Assembly: GCA_937901965.1 (NCBI GenBank)
Contig: CALGSW010000001.1
Location: 186,001-250,000 of the forward strand
Direction: 5' to 3'
DNA from: an uncultured Bacteroidota bacterium
GTDB taxonomy: Bacteria > Bacteroidota > Bacteroidia > Bacteroidales > UBA932
Length of the DNA: 64,000 nucleotides
Shown here: in pieces, positions 44,440-52,870 of the stretch
Position numbering within the stretch: the stretch's first letter is position 1
Layout of the letters: the number at the start of each line of letters is the position of its first letter
Translations under genes and position numbers: made by a program
The notes under the pieces: model-generated
What the model was told of the DNA's origin: nothing
The model's input: the letters and a program-made list of their open reading frames with translations, nothing else
Databases searched by the model: none

Positions 44440-45042
44440 ATGGCTATAAAATTCCAATTCAATAAAACGTCTCTTAACGACCTTAACAAACAACTTAAGG
44501 TAAGAACAAATGCTTTGCCTACTCTTAAAAATAAAGAGTCGGCACTGAGAATGGAGGTTAAGAGAGCAAAGCATCGCTCAGACGAGCTGTTGGATCAACT
44601 GGCCTCATCATTGAAATCTTACGACTATCTGGCAGGTTTATGGAATGAATTTGAACCCGGATTAATCTCAGTTAAAGACGTTGAACTGGAAACGGTTAAA
44701 ATTGCCGGCATCAAGACACCCTCTTTAAAAGAGGTTATATATGATGTAAGACCCTACAACCTATTCAGTAAGCCGGTTTGGTATTCGGACGGAATAAGGA
44801 TACTTCAGCAACTTGCACAACTGGGTATTGAATCTGAAATATATCTGGAAAAAATGAGGCTTCTTGAGTTTGCCAGAAAGAAGACTACTCAAAAGGTTAA
44901 CCTTTATGAGAAAGTACAGATTCCGGGCTATAAAGAGGCTATTCTAAAGATTAAACGGTTTATGGAAGACGAAGAGAATCTCTCTAAGGCTTCTCAGAAA
45001 ATCGTAAAAAACAGACAACAACAGGAGGTGGCTGCTATATGA
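44440..45042 (+). CDS. atpD: V-type ATP synthase subunit D (central shaft)
   Basis: A 200-residue, mostly coiled-coil shaft protein. KFQFNKTSLNDLNKQLKVRTNALPTLKNKE is the family N-terminus, and the C-terminal helix is FARKKTTQKVNLYEKVQIPGYKEAILKIKRFMEDEEN. Both helices build the rotating stalk. The stop overlaps the start of atpI (ATGA, 4 bases). No subunit F gene, the usual second stalk protein, is found in this operon. Confidence 0.93.
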   Translation: MAIKFQFNKTSLNDLNKQLKVRTNALPTLKNKESALRMEVKRAKHRSDELLDQLASSLKSYDYLAGLWNEFEPGLISVKDVELETVKIAGIKTPSLKEVIYDVRPYNLFSKPVWYSDGIRILQQLAQLGIESEIYLEKMRLLEFARKKTTQKVNLYEKVQIPGYKEAILKIKRFMEDEENLSKASQKIVKNRQQQEVAAI

Positions 45043-46841
45043 TAACAAAAATGACAAAGTACTCCTTTATTCTCTTCCATAAAGAGGCTATGCCCTTTCT
45101 TGAAAGGTTGCAGGATATTGGAATGGTAGACATAATCAGAGAGAATAAGGCTATTGATGATCACTCAAAAGATCTGCTTGCCAGAATTCAGGGTTATTCT
45201 ATTTCAGTCAAACGTCTAAAGGAGCTTCAGGAATTACTGAATTCAGCAAATTACAATACTTCCGGTCTGGATTCTGAAGTGTTGACAAATACCGCTTTTG
45301 AGACTTTAAGCAAATCTCTTGAAAAAAGAGATGATCTCATTTCAGAGAAGAAAACTCTTGAGAGAGAGTATGAAGAGTCAGCTGCCTGGGGACCGTATAA
45401 CCGGGAAGACATTAATAAGCTTGAATCTCTGGGCTATAAGCTGCATTATTACACAATATCAGAGACAAATTACAACCCGGAATGGGAGGCTGAGCATATA
45501 ATTCAGATTATTAATAAAAATCAAGGTAGGTACTATTTTGTAATTCTTACTCCTACTGGTTCTGATTTCCAGTTTAAAATACCGGAAAGTAAATTTCCTG
45601 CAATTTCATGTGATAAAATTAAATTGAGGATTAAAGAGATTGAAAGTGCAATTGAAGATAATAACAGATTACTTTCAGAATACTTACAAGTAATTGATAA
45701 ACTTGAGATATTACTAAATTCTGAAAAATCAGCTCTGGATTTATACTTAGCAGGAAGCTCTTCAAAAATTGAGGCAGAGGGTACATTGGCATTAATGACC
45801 GGATTTGCACCAAAAGAACAGAAAGAGGTACTAAAAGAGTTCTTTGATAATGAAGGGATTTATTATTTAGCTGATGAGGCGAAGGAGGAGGATAATCCGC
45901 CAATAAAACTGAAAAACAACTTCTTCTCACGTCTGTTTGAACCTATAGGAGAGCTATATATGCTGCCAAAATACGGAGAGCTTGACCTCACTCCTTTTTT
46001 TGCACCTTTTTACATGCTATTCTTTGGTCTTTGTCTTGGAGATATGGGCTATGGTATCGTACTATTAGTTTTTGGAATCATTGGTAAGTTTAAATTTCCA
46101 AAATTCAAAGACTACCTTTCACTTGTACAACTATTGGGTATTGGATCAATAATAATGCCTTTGCTGACGGGTAGTATTTTTGGCAGTAAACTGGCTGTTC
46201 TTTTTCCGCTGCCCGAATCAGTAAATGCATTGTTTTTCTCTGATATTAAAATGTTCTGGTTTGCAATCATCTTTGGAATATTCCAAATAGTTGTAGGAAA
46301 GTTAATCAATGCCGTATTTTCAATTATAACAAAAGGGTGGCAATATGGTATGCATAATATCGGCTGGGCCATTGTTATTATCTGGGCTTCATTGTCATAT
46401 GCAAAAACAATGGTTCCGGGCATGATTATCCCTGAATATGTGAATTACATTGGATTATTCGGCTGTTTGCTGATTTTATTATTTTCTGCAACAGAAGGAA
46501 ATTTAATATCAAGAATATTGAAAGGGACTTTTGCATTTTATGACATTACCGGTGTCTTTGGAGATGTACTATCATATATTCGTCTGTTCGGTCTGGGTAC
46601 CTCTGGTGGAATTCTGGGTTATGTTGTCAATTCAATTGCACTTAATATGATTGACATCCCTTATGTAGGATGGTTCTTTACAGGATTGGTACTTTTAATA
46701 GGACACACTTTTGTATTATTACTTTCAAGTCTTGGTGCATTTGTTCACCCTATGCGTCTGACATTCGTGGAGTTTTATAAAAATTCAGGATTTACAGGTG
46801 GTGGAAAGGCATTCCGGCCATTAACAAAAAAAATTGATTAA
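45039..46841 (+). CDS. atpI: V-type ATP synthase subunit I
   Basis: The stator membrane subunit of 600 residues that forms the ion half-channels. A large cytoplasmic N-terminal part spans about 1-300. The C-terminal half has about seven or eight helices (from about 310). The conserved functional arginine is in DVLSYIRLFGLGTSGG, and the region FVHPMRLTFVEFYKNSGFTGGG is the usual C-terminal signature. It overlaps atpD by 4 bases and is followed by subunit K after 28 bases. Confidence 0.94.
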   Translation: MITKMTKYSFILFHKEAMPFLERLQDIGMVDIIRENKAIDDHSKDLLARIQGYSISVKRLKELQELLNSANYNTSGLDSEVLTNTAFETLSKSLEKRDDLISEKKTLEREYEESAAWGPYNREDINKLESLGYKLHYYTISETNYNPEWEAEHIIQIINKNQGRYYFVILTPTGSDFQFKIPESKFPAISCDKIKLRIKEIESAIEDNNRLLSEYLQVIDKLEILLNSEKSALDLYLAGSSSKIEAEGTLALMTGFAPKEQKEVLKEFFDNEGIYYLADEAKEEDNPPIKLKNNFFSRLFEPIGELYMLPKYGELDLTPFFAPFYMLFFGLCLGDMGYGIVLLVFGIIGKFKFPKFKDYLSLVQLLGIGSIIMPLLTGSIFGSKLAVLFPLPESVNALFFSDIKMFWFAIIFGIFQIVVGKLINAVFSIITKGWQYGMHNIGWAIVIIWASLSYAKTMVPGMIIPEYVNYIGLFGCLLILLFSATEGNLISRILKGTFAFYDITGVFGDVLSYIRLFGLGTSGGILGYVVNSIALNMIDIPYVGWFFTGLVLLIGHTFVLLLSSLGAFVHPMRLTFVEFYKNSGFTGGGKAFRPLTKKID

Positions 46842-46869
46842 AAATAAATATCATTAAAACAAAAAAATC

Positions 46870-47328
46870 ATGGAACAATTATTACCATTAACATTAGCCT
46901 ATGTGGGCCTTGGTATTATGCTAGCCGTATCCTGTATAGGTAGCTCTATTGGCGTAACTATTGGAGGAAATGCAACAATAGGAGCAATGAAAAAGAATCC
47001 GGACATCTTTGGATCATCAATGATTTTATGTGCATTGCCTTCAACTCAGGGTTTGTATGGTTTCGCTGCCTTCTTCCTGATGCTGAACAGACTACTGGAG
47101 ATGCCTGTTTTAGGCCTAGGCCAAGGTTTTGCAATATTTGCAGTGGGTGTTGCCCTTGGTATTGTTGGTTATGTGTCTGCCATCAGACAGGCAAAATTGG
47201 TTGCAAACGGTATTATTGAAATGAGTAATGGTCAGGATGTGTTTGGTAAAACTCTTATTCTTGCTGTATTCCCGGAACTTTACGCAATTCTTGCTTTTGC
47301 AGCTGCATTCCTTGCAATTCCTGCATAA
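46870..47328 (+). CDS. atpK: V-type ATP synthase rotor subunit K, sodium-type
   Basis: A 152-residue proteolipid made of two fused hairpins (four helices). The first hairpin lacks a carboxylate. The second carries the essential E136 in FPELYAILAF. T59-Q60 in LPSTQGLYGF and Q107 in AIRQAKLVANG align with the Na+ ligands Thr64, Gln65 and Gln110 of Enterococcus hirae NtpK, whose glutamate is Glu139. So the sequence predicts Na+ rather than H+ coupling. The gene closes the operon and is followed by a terminator. Confidence 0.93.
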   Translation: MEQLLPLTLAYVGLGIMLAVSCIGSSIGVTIGGNATIGAMKKNPDIFGSSMILCALPSTQGLYGFAAFFLMLNRLLEMPVLGLGQGFAIFAVGVALGIVGYVSAIRQAKLVANGIIEMSNGQDVFGKTLILAVFPELYAILAFAAAFLAIPA

Positions 47329-47354
47329 CACTGTATTACAAATAAATAAAAGAT

Positions 47355-47392
47355 GCCGAGGTAATTTCAATTACATTCGGCTCTTTTTTTTT
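47355..47392 (+). terminator. Terminator after the V-ATPase operon
   Basis: GCCGA-G-GTAAT pairs with ATTAC-AT-TCGGC across a small internal loop, then CTTTTTTTTT-type T-run. The run leads directly into the TATCTTTG box of glmM. Confidence 0.78.
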
Positions 47393-47395
47393 GTT

Positions 47396-47403
47396 TATCT
47401 TTG
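47396..47403 (+). promoter_or_regulatory. -7 box of glmM
   Basis: TATCTTTG matches TAnnTTTG, 21 bases before the ATG at 47425. No clear -33 TTTG. Confidence 0.5.
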
Positions 47404-47424
47404 AGGAATTAAACCAAACATGGA

Positions 47425-48819
47425 ATGACACTAATCAAATCAATTTCAGGTATAAGAGGAACCATTGGAGGGATGCCGGGAGAGGCTCTTACCCCTTCAG
47501 ATATAGTGAAATTTGTTTCGGCTTACTCATACAGGCTTAAGAAAAGGCTACCCGGAAAAAGCAGGTACAAAGTTGTTGTAGGAAGGGATGCAAGAATTTC
47601 GGGGGAGATGACTGAGTTACTGGTATGTGGCACCCTTATGGCCTGCGGCATAGATGTAATTAATGCTTCGCTGGCATCAACACCCACTGTTGAAATGGCT
47701 GTTACTTTTGAAAAAGCTGACGGAGGAATAATACTTACTGCTTCACATAATCCGAGGCAATGGAACGCACTAAAACTTTTGGATGAAAGAGGTGAATTTC
47801 TGAATGCAGAAGAGGGCGCCAGGTTGCTTGAGTGCGCTGAAAAAGGTGAATTCAGTTTCTCCGAAGTAGACCAACTGGGGATAATTACAAAAAAAGACTT
47901 TACTAAACAGCATATTGAAGCTGTACTCTCCCATCCTTTGGTTGATACAGAGGCAATATACAGAGCTGGTTTTACAGCAGTTGTAGATGCTGTGAATTCT
48001 GTTGGGGGAGTTATTATGCCCCAACTCCTTGAAGCGTTGGGCGTTAAATGCATCCAAATCAATTGTGAACCAACAGGTCAATTTGCACATAACCCTGAAC
48101 CACTACCGGAACACTTAACAGAACTTTCTTCAAAAGTTGTTAAGGAGGGGGCAGATCTTGGCATATCTGTAGATCCGGATGTTGACAGACTTGCGCTGAT
48201 TTGTGAAGATGGAAATCCTTTTGGGGAGGAGTATACTTTGGTAGCCGTTGCTGACTATATACTTGGGCATAAAAAGGGTACTACGGTGTCAAATCTCTCC
48301 TCTTCCAGAGCGTTAAGAGATATTACCGAGGCTGCCGGATGTGAATACTTTGCATCAGCAGTTGGAGAGGTAAACGTTGTAACTGAAATGAAAAGAGTGG
48401 GTGCTGTGATTGGAGGAGAGGGAAATGGAGGAGTTATTGTTCCTGACCTCCATTATGGAAGAGATGCTATGATTGGCATTGCTCTTTTTCTGAGTCTTCT
48501 TGCAAATAAAAATATCAAGATGACTGAACTTAGGGCGAAATATCCTTTCTACTACATCTCAAAAAACAAAATAGAGCTGTCTCCCTCAATGGATGTTGAC
48601 AAAATCCTTGAAGAGGTTAAACATAAATATTCAAGCGAGAGAGTGACAGATATTGATGGTGTAAAGGTTGATTTTGATGCAGAAAAAAAATGGGTTCATC
48701 TAAGAAAATCAAATACGGAGCCAATAATTCGTATTTACGCTGAGGCATCAAGTGAACAGCTGGCATCTGAGCTGGCCACGAATGTTATAAAAGTTATTAA
48801 TGAAATAATTTCTACCTGA
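47425..48819 (+). CDS. glmM: Phosphoglucosamine mutase-type phosphohexomutase
   Basis: Converts glucosamine-6-phosphate to glucosamine-1-phosphate on the route to UDP-GlcNAc and peptidoglycan. The 464 residues have the four-domain alpha-D-phosphohexomutase layout. The active-site phosphoserine loop is LTASHNPRQWN, the metal-binding loop DPDVDRLAL, the sugar-binding loop GGEGNGGVIVPDLHYGRD and the phosphate-binding loop RKSNTEPIIRIYAEA. A phosphomannomutase role cannot be ruled out by sequence alone, as domain signatures overlap. The next gene follows after 1 base and encodes a peptidoglycan-related enzyme. Confidence 0.85.
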   Translation: MTLIKSISGIRGTIGGMPGEALTPSDIVKFVSAYSYRLKKRLPGKSRYKVVVGRDARISGEMTELLVCGTLMACGIDVINASLASTPTVEMAVTFEKADGGIILTASHNPRQWNALKLLDERGEFLNAEEGARLLECAEKGEFSFSEVDQLGIITKKDFTKQHIEAVLSHPLVDTEAIYRAGFTAVVDAVNSVGGVIMPQLLEALGVKCIQINCEPTGQFAHNPEPLPEHLTELSSKVVKEGADLGISVDPDVDRLALICEDGNPFGEEYTLVAVADYILGHKKGTTVSNLSSSRALRDITEAAGCEYFASAVGEVNVVTEMKRVGAVIGGEGNGGVIVPDLHYGRDAMIGIALFLSLLANKNIKMTELRAKYPFYYISKNKIELSPSMDVDKILEEVKHKYSSERVTDIDGVKVDFDAEKKWVHLRKSNTEPIIRIYAEASSEQLASELATNVIKVINEIIST

Positions 48820-48820
48820 T

Positions 48821-50044
48821 ATGTTTTCTTTCAGAACTACTCCTCTTACCGAACAGCCGGATCTTGTACTTAGAAGCGGAAAACTGGCATTACTCTGTAA
48901 TCAGAGTTCATGGCATCCGCAGAGAGGTGAATATCTATTTGAAACTCTTTACAAGAGAGGTCAGCTTAAGAGAGTTTTTATTCCCGAACACGGACTCTTT
49001 GGTGAGCTACAGGATCAGGTTAAACAAGATCAGACAACTGAATATGATAAACTGGCTCCGGGATGTGAGTTTGTCTCTTTGTACGGAAGTAATGAAGAGA
49101 GTCTTTACATTAGAAAAGATAAACTGGAGGACATAGATGCCATTATTATTGATATTCAGGATGCCGGAGCAAGGTTTTACACTTTTCCCATGACAATGTT
49201 TAATCTGTTCAGAGTGCTCAAGGCTGAATCAATTAACCTACCAGTATATATTATTGACAGAGTCAATCCCATGGGAAGGCAAGTTGAAGGGACTATGCTT
49301 AAAAAAGGGTATTCTTCATTCATTGGAGAGGAGGGAATTCCTCACAGACACGGGCTAACTCTTGGAGAACTTGCAAATTATTTCTATACAGAAATTAATG
49401 GAAAGTTTCCTTTACATATTATTTCTTATCTGTCTGAATCTGTAAACAGGGAGATGTTGCCATGGAGCATCCCACCTTCACCAAATATCCCGGGTCTCTT
49501 TACCTGCCATTTTTACAGTGGCCAGTGTCTATGGGAAGGGACTAATGTAAGTGAAGGCAGAGGAACAACAAGACCCTTTGAGGTCTTTGGAGCACCATTT
49601 ATGGAAAGTTTGTCTGACTATAACAGAAAAAATGGATTTGAAAACTGGAACGATACCTCTCACCCTCTTGCTGATACGGGAGTATATATAAGGTGGACAA
49701 GATTCATTCCCCAGTTTCATAAGTACTCTGGTGAGGTTTGCAGCGGATTCCAGTTGCATCCTGTTCCCGGAAGTCAGTACCATGCATTGGCACACAATTT
49801 GAGAATTATTAGGTTCACAAAAGAAAACTGCGATGAGTTCAGTTTCCGTCCCGGTAAATATGAATCCGGAAATGATAAGAGGGCAATTGAACTTTTGTGC
49901 GGAGACCCTCTGTTGGTTGATTATCTTGAAGGCAAGGAGAACTGGGATAACATTAAAGAGGAGATGAAGCATGAGGAGCAAAAATGGATCAGAAAGGCAA
50001 AAAGGGTACTCCTGTACGAAGAGCAGATTTTCAGATGTAAATGA
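48821..50044 (+). CDS. DUF1343 / NamZ-like exo-beta-N-acetylmuramidase
   Basis: A 407-residue protein of the DUF1343 family, whose member NamZ is a peptidoglycan exo-N-acetylmuramidase in Bacillus. The family motifs ALLCNQSSW, FIPEHGLFGE (probable catalytic acid), DIQDAGARFYTF, DRVNPMGRQVEGTML, ISYLSES and WEGTNVSEGRGTTRPFEVFGAPF are present. No signal peptide is visible, so the product may act in the cytoplasm on recovered muropeptides, unlike secreted NamZ. It starts 1 base after glmM and precedes the BI-1 gene by 26 bases. Confidence 0.88.
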   Translation: MFSFRTTPLTEQPDLVLRSGKLALLCNQSSWHPQRGEYLFETLYKRGQLKRVFIPEHGLFGELQDQVKQDQTTEYDKLAPGCEFVSLYGSNEESLYIRKDKLEDIDAIIIDIQDAGARFYTFPMTMFNLFRVLKAESINLPVYIIDRVNPMGRQVEGTMLKKGYSSFIGEEGIPHRHGLTLGELANYFYTEINGKFPLHIISYLSESVNREMLPWSIPPSPNIPGLFTCHFYSGQCLWEGTNVSEGRGTTRPFEVFGAPFMESLSDYNRKNGFENWNDTSHPLADTGVYIRWTRFIPQFHKYSGEVCSGFQLHPVPGSQYHALAHNLRIIRFTKENCDEFSFRPGKYESGNDKRAIELLCGDPLLVDYLEGKENWDNIKEEMKHEEQKWIRKAKRVLLYEEQIFRCK

Positions 50045-50070
50045 ATTAATTGATAAGAATTTAAAATTAT

Positions 50071-50823
50071 ATGTCAAATCCCGTTTTAAGCGAAAAAATC
50101 TTTAGAAGGGAGGCCTCGGTTGCCTCATCAGGTACTATGACAGTTAAAGGAACTGCCATGAAATCACTTGTTCTTGCACTCATTGTTTTTGCAGGTGCAG
50201 CATATACCTGGAAGATATTTAACGAATCTATCAACCCTGCTTCTGTACAACCCTGGATGTGGGGAGGCGTTATTGGCGGATTTATTGTAGCTCTTATTAT
50301 CTCCTTCAAACCGAACCTGGCACAGTATCTGGCTCCAGTATACGCTGTTCTGGAGGGATTGTTTCTTGGTGCTGTTTCGGCCATGTTTAACACCGCTTTT
50401 GCAGAAACTGCCCCCGGAATTGTAATGAATGCAGTACTCCTTACAATGATGACAGCGTTTGTGATGTTTCTGATATACAGAAGCGGGCTAATTAAAGTTA
50501 ATGAAAAATTTACCAGAATAATTACAGCTGCAATAGGTGCTGTAGCTCTCTACTACATAGTTACAATTATACTCTCACTATTTGGGGTGAATCTGGTTAT
50601 GCTTCACAACAGCGGACCTTTAAGCATTGGTATAAGCTTGGTAATAGTAGGTATTGCAGCATTCAGCCTGATGATGGACTTCAACTTCATTGAAAAGGCG
50701 TCTGAAGCAGGAGCCCCAAAGTATATGGAGTGGTATGGTGCATTTGGTCTTATGGTAACGTTAATCTGGCTTTACCTTGAGATGCTGAAATTATTGGCGA
50801 AATTTGCAGGTAGCAGAGATTAA
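50071..50823 (+). CDS. Bax inhibitor-1/YccA family membrane protein
   Basis: A 250-residue integral membrane protein with seven hydrophobic segments. The TMBIM pattern is visible: APVYAVLEGLFLGAVSAMFN in the third helix region and MMDFNFIEKASEAGAPKYMEWYGAFGLMVTLIWLYLEMLKLL at the C-terminus, including the pH/ion-sensing aspartate pair region. It is likely a Ca2+ or H+-sensitive channel-like protein; its physiological role in bacteria is unclear. It probably shares a transcript with glmM. Confidence 0.9.
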   Translation: MSNPVLSEKIFRREASVASSGTMTVKGTAMKSLVLALIVFAGAAYTWKIFNESINPASVQPWMWGGVIGGFIVALIISFKPNLAQYLAPVYAVLEGLFLGAVSAMFNTAFAETAPGIVMNAVLLTMMTAFVMFLIYRSGLIKVNEKFTRIITAAIGAVALYYIVTIILSLFGVNLVMLHNSGPLSIGISLVIVGIAAFSLMMDFNFIEKASEAGAPKYMEWYGAFGLMVTLIWLYLEMLKLLAKFAGSRD

Positions 50824-50824
50824 T

Positions 50825-50856
50825 TTTGTATTCTAAAATAAATATTTGTACTTTTG
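50825..50856 (+). promoter_or_regulatory. Promoter of the bL31 gene
   Basis: TTTG (50825-50828), 20 bases, TACTTTTG (50849-50856), both exact; leader of about 25 bases to the ATG at 50886. Confidence 0.67.
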
Positions 50857-50885
50857 CAGCCCCATAATAATTAATAATAATAGTA

Positions 50886-51137
50886 ATGAGAAAAGGAATA
50901 CATCCCGAAACCTACCGTCTTGTAGCTTTCAAGGATATGTCAAATGACCACGTATTTATCACACGCTCGTGTGCAAATACAAGAGAGACAATTGAACACG
51001 AGGGAGTTGAATACCCTGTAATTAAGGTGGAGATTTCAAATACTTCACATCCATTCTATACAGGTAAGATGAAACTGGTTGATACAGCCGGTCGTGTTGA
51101 TAAATTCCTCAACAGATACAAAAAGGCACAAAAGTAA
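50886..51137 (+). CDS. rpmE2: Ribosomal protein bL31, type B
   Basis: An 83-residue large-subunit protein. [20 protein letters not shown] and [28 protein letters not shown] are typical of the type B form. Only one cysteine is present (SCANTRE), so the four-cysteine zinc site of the zinc-binding paralogue is absent. The longer tail also fits type B. It is monocistronic with a strong promoter and a strong bidirectional-looking terminator. Confidence 0.96.
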   Translation: MRKGIHPETYRLVAFKDMSNDHVFITRSCANTRETIEHEGVEYPVIKVEISNTSHPFYTGKMKLVDTAGRVDKFLNRYKKAQK

Positions 51138-51161
51138 TTTGTCCATAAAGTACACACACTT

Positions 51162-51197
51162 AAAAAAAGCCATCTTTATTGAGATGGCTTTTTTTAT
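51162..51197 (+). terminator. Terminator between bL31 and the M56 gene
   Basis: AGCCATCT (51168-51175), loop of 6, AGATGGCT (51182-51189), with A and T runs on the two sides. It can act on both strands and so may serve the convergent M56 gene as well. Confidence 0.85.
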
Positions 51198-51214
51198 TTG
51201 TATACAGATGTTGA

Positions 51215-52486
51215 TTACTTCTTCTTATCTCCAAGTTTGAAAACCACCGGAAAAGTATACCTCACATTCACAGGCTCATTTTTTTGGAAACCCGGCTCCC
51301 AATCTGGAGATTGAGAGACTACTCTGTAAGCCTCTTTATCAAGAAGTTCATGAACACCTCTCAAAATTTTCACATCCTCAACTTTACCTTTTTTTGAAAC
51401 TTTGAACTGCAGAATTATCTTACCCTGTATTGTATCCTTGGCAGCCTGTTCGGGATATTTCAACTGACTTACCACCCATTTAGTAAAAGTGCTTTCGTCA
51501 CCTCCCATAAATTTAGGCTTAACGTCAACTTCTTGAAAAGAAATGGATTTTGTGGTGTCTTGAGGTAATAGCACTGTAGAAGTCACTGCTTCACTCACTA
51601 TAACATCATTATCCTGAATCTTGATATCTGCTTTGCTGAATGACGTAACAGAGAACAGGAGAAGAGCTGTAACAGAGAACAAGGCAATAAGCCTGGATCC
51701 CACTTTTGTTTGTTTAAGATTTTCCATTTTAATAAATCTTTTAAAAGTTAATGATTTGTGGAGACTATTTGATATATCAGGGGCTGAAGAAAACTGAGAT
51801 AAAAAGATTAATTCTCTGTACTCTGAAATGTCCGCTCCGTAATTTAGGACATCCATATCTGCCTGAAATTCATGAATCTCAATCAACTTAGATTTTAGAA
51901 TATATATAAAAGGATTAAACCACTGAATAGAAATCAGAAGGTTCATAAAAATAATATCTGCAGTATGATTTCTTTTTATGTGAGATAATTCGTGCCTGAC
52001 AATCATCTCCCTATCATTGGAATTAAGAGAATACGGTAAGAATATCGATTTACCAAAAGAGAATGGTGTATCAATCTCTTTCTGCTGGTAAATTGAGTAA
52101 GATTTTGATTTGAAAACAATTTCAGATCTACTCTGGAGTATAAATATCTTAAAGAGTTCAATCAAGTATTTGAAAACAAAAAACAACGATATTAATCCAA
52201 AAAATAAAACAGAGTAGCTCATTAGTTTGGGTCCACTCGTCTCTGTTGTCATACCTGAGGAATAATCGCTGAATACATATGCCGGATTTATAAGATATCC
52301 GGGAACAACAGCGTTTGAAACCGGAATATTAATTAGTGGAAATATTGCTGCCAATAGCGATGATACCAGTATTGATACTCTTTGAAATGAATAGTTATTC
52401 TCCTTTGAAAAAATCAATCTGAAAAGCAGAAAAAACACGGCTCCGCAAATTAGCGATTCAGCCATATAGTTTATTACAGCATTCAT
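51215..52486 (-). CDS. M56 (BlaR1/MecR1-like) peptidase with C-terminal TonB domain
   Basis: A 423-residue membrane protein. Three N-terminal helices cover about 5-25, 35-52 and 90-110. The cytoplasmic zinc-peptidase motif HELSH is at 165-169. A fourth helix lies at about 278-297 (LIALFSVTALLLFSVTSF), then a linker and a TonB C-terminal domain at about 325-423 (KVSKKGKVEDVKILRGVHELLDKEAYRVVSQSPDWEP). In BlaR1/MecR1 the outer domain is a penicillin sensor; here it is replaced by a TonB-like domain. The gene follows the BlaI-type gene by 2 bases and likely cleaves or inactivates that repressor on a signal. Confidence 0.88.
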   Translation of the reverse strand: MNAVINYMAESLICGAVFFLLFRLIFSKENNYSFQRVSILVSSLLAAIFPLINIPVSNAVVPGYLINPAYVFSDYSSGMTTETSGPKLMSYSVLFFGLISLFFVFKYLIELFKIFILQSRSEIVFKSKSYSIYQQKEIDTPFSFGKSIFLPYSLNSNDREMIVRHELSHIKRNHTADIIFMNLLISIQWFNPFIYILKSKLIEIHEFQADMDVLNYGADISEYRELIFLSQFSSAPDISNSLHKSLTFKRFIKMENLKQTKVGSRLIALFSVTALLLFSVTSFSKADIKIQDNDVIVSEAVTSTVLLPQDTTKSISFQEVDVKPKFMGGDESTFTKWVVSQLKYPEQAAKDTIQGKIILQFKVSKKGKVEDVKILRGVHELLDKEAYRVVSQSPDWEPGFQKNEPVNVRYTFPVVFKLGDKKK

Positions 52487-52488
52487 GA

Positions 52489-52866
52489 TTAACTACTTTT
52501 ATTCTTAATAATTTTTATGAGTTTATCTGCCTCTTCAACTGATAATTGCTCTTTTTTAGACAAGAAAGAGACCATATTCACAACAGATCCTGAAAAAAAA
52601 GAGTTTACAATTCCATGCATCAACGAGTTCAGATAAGAGTCTTTATCAACTACAGGAAAGTACTTATGAGTATTACCATGGGATTCATGAGAGACAAACC
52701 CTTTTTTCTCAAGTATCCTAACAATAGTGGATACAGTATTGTATGCCGGCTTAGGTTCCGGCATCTCTTCAAGGAGGTCGTTAACGTACGCACTCTCCTT
52801 GTCCCAAAGCAGTTGCATAATTTGCAACTCTGCCTTTGTTAGCTCTTTTACTTTTCGCTTCTCCAT
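52489..52866 (-). CDS. BlaI/MecI/CopY family repressor
   Basis: A 125-residue winged-helix repressor: LTKAELQIMQLLWDKESAYVNDLLEEMPEPKPAYNTVSTIVRILEKKGFVSHESHGNTHKYFPVV (HTH and wing), then a helical dimerisation tail ending KLIKIIKNKSS. The ATG at 52866 (MEKRKVKEL) is chosen over a TTG two codons upstream. It is the first gene of a two-gene unit with the M56 protein. Two 16-bp palindromes lie within 45 bases upstream and are probable operators. Confidence 0.92.
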   Translation of the reverse strand: MEKRKVKELTKAELQIMQLLWDKESAYVNDLLEEMPEPKPAYNTVSTIVRILEKKGFVSHESHGNTHKYFPVVDKDSYLNSLMHGIVNSFFSGSVVNMVSFLSKKEQLSVEEADKLIKIIKNKSS

Positions 52867-52870
52867 TATC

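Noticed and set aside
47523..48090. Two long minus-strand ORFs inside glmM
   Set aside because: Both mirror the glmM coding frame and overlap each other; no start signals or family motifs.
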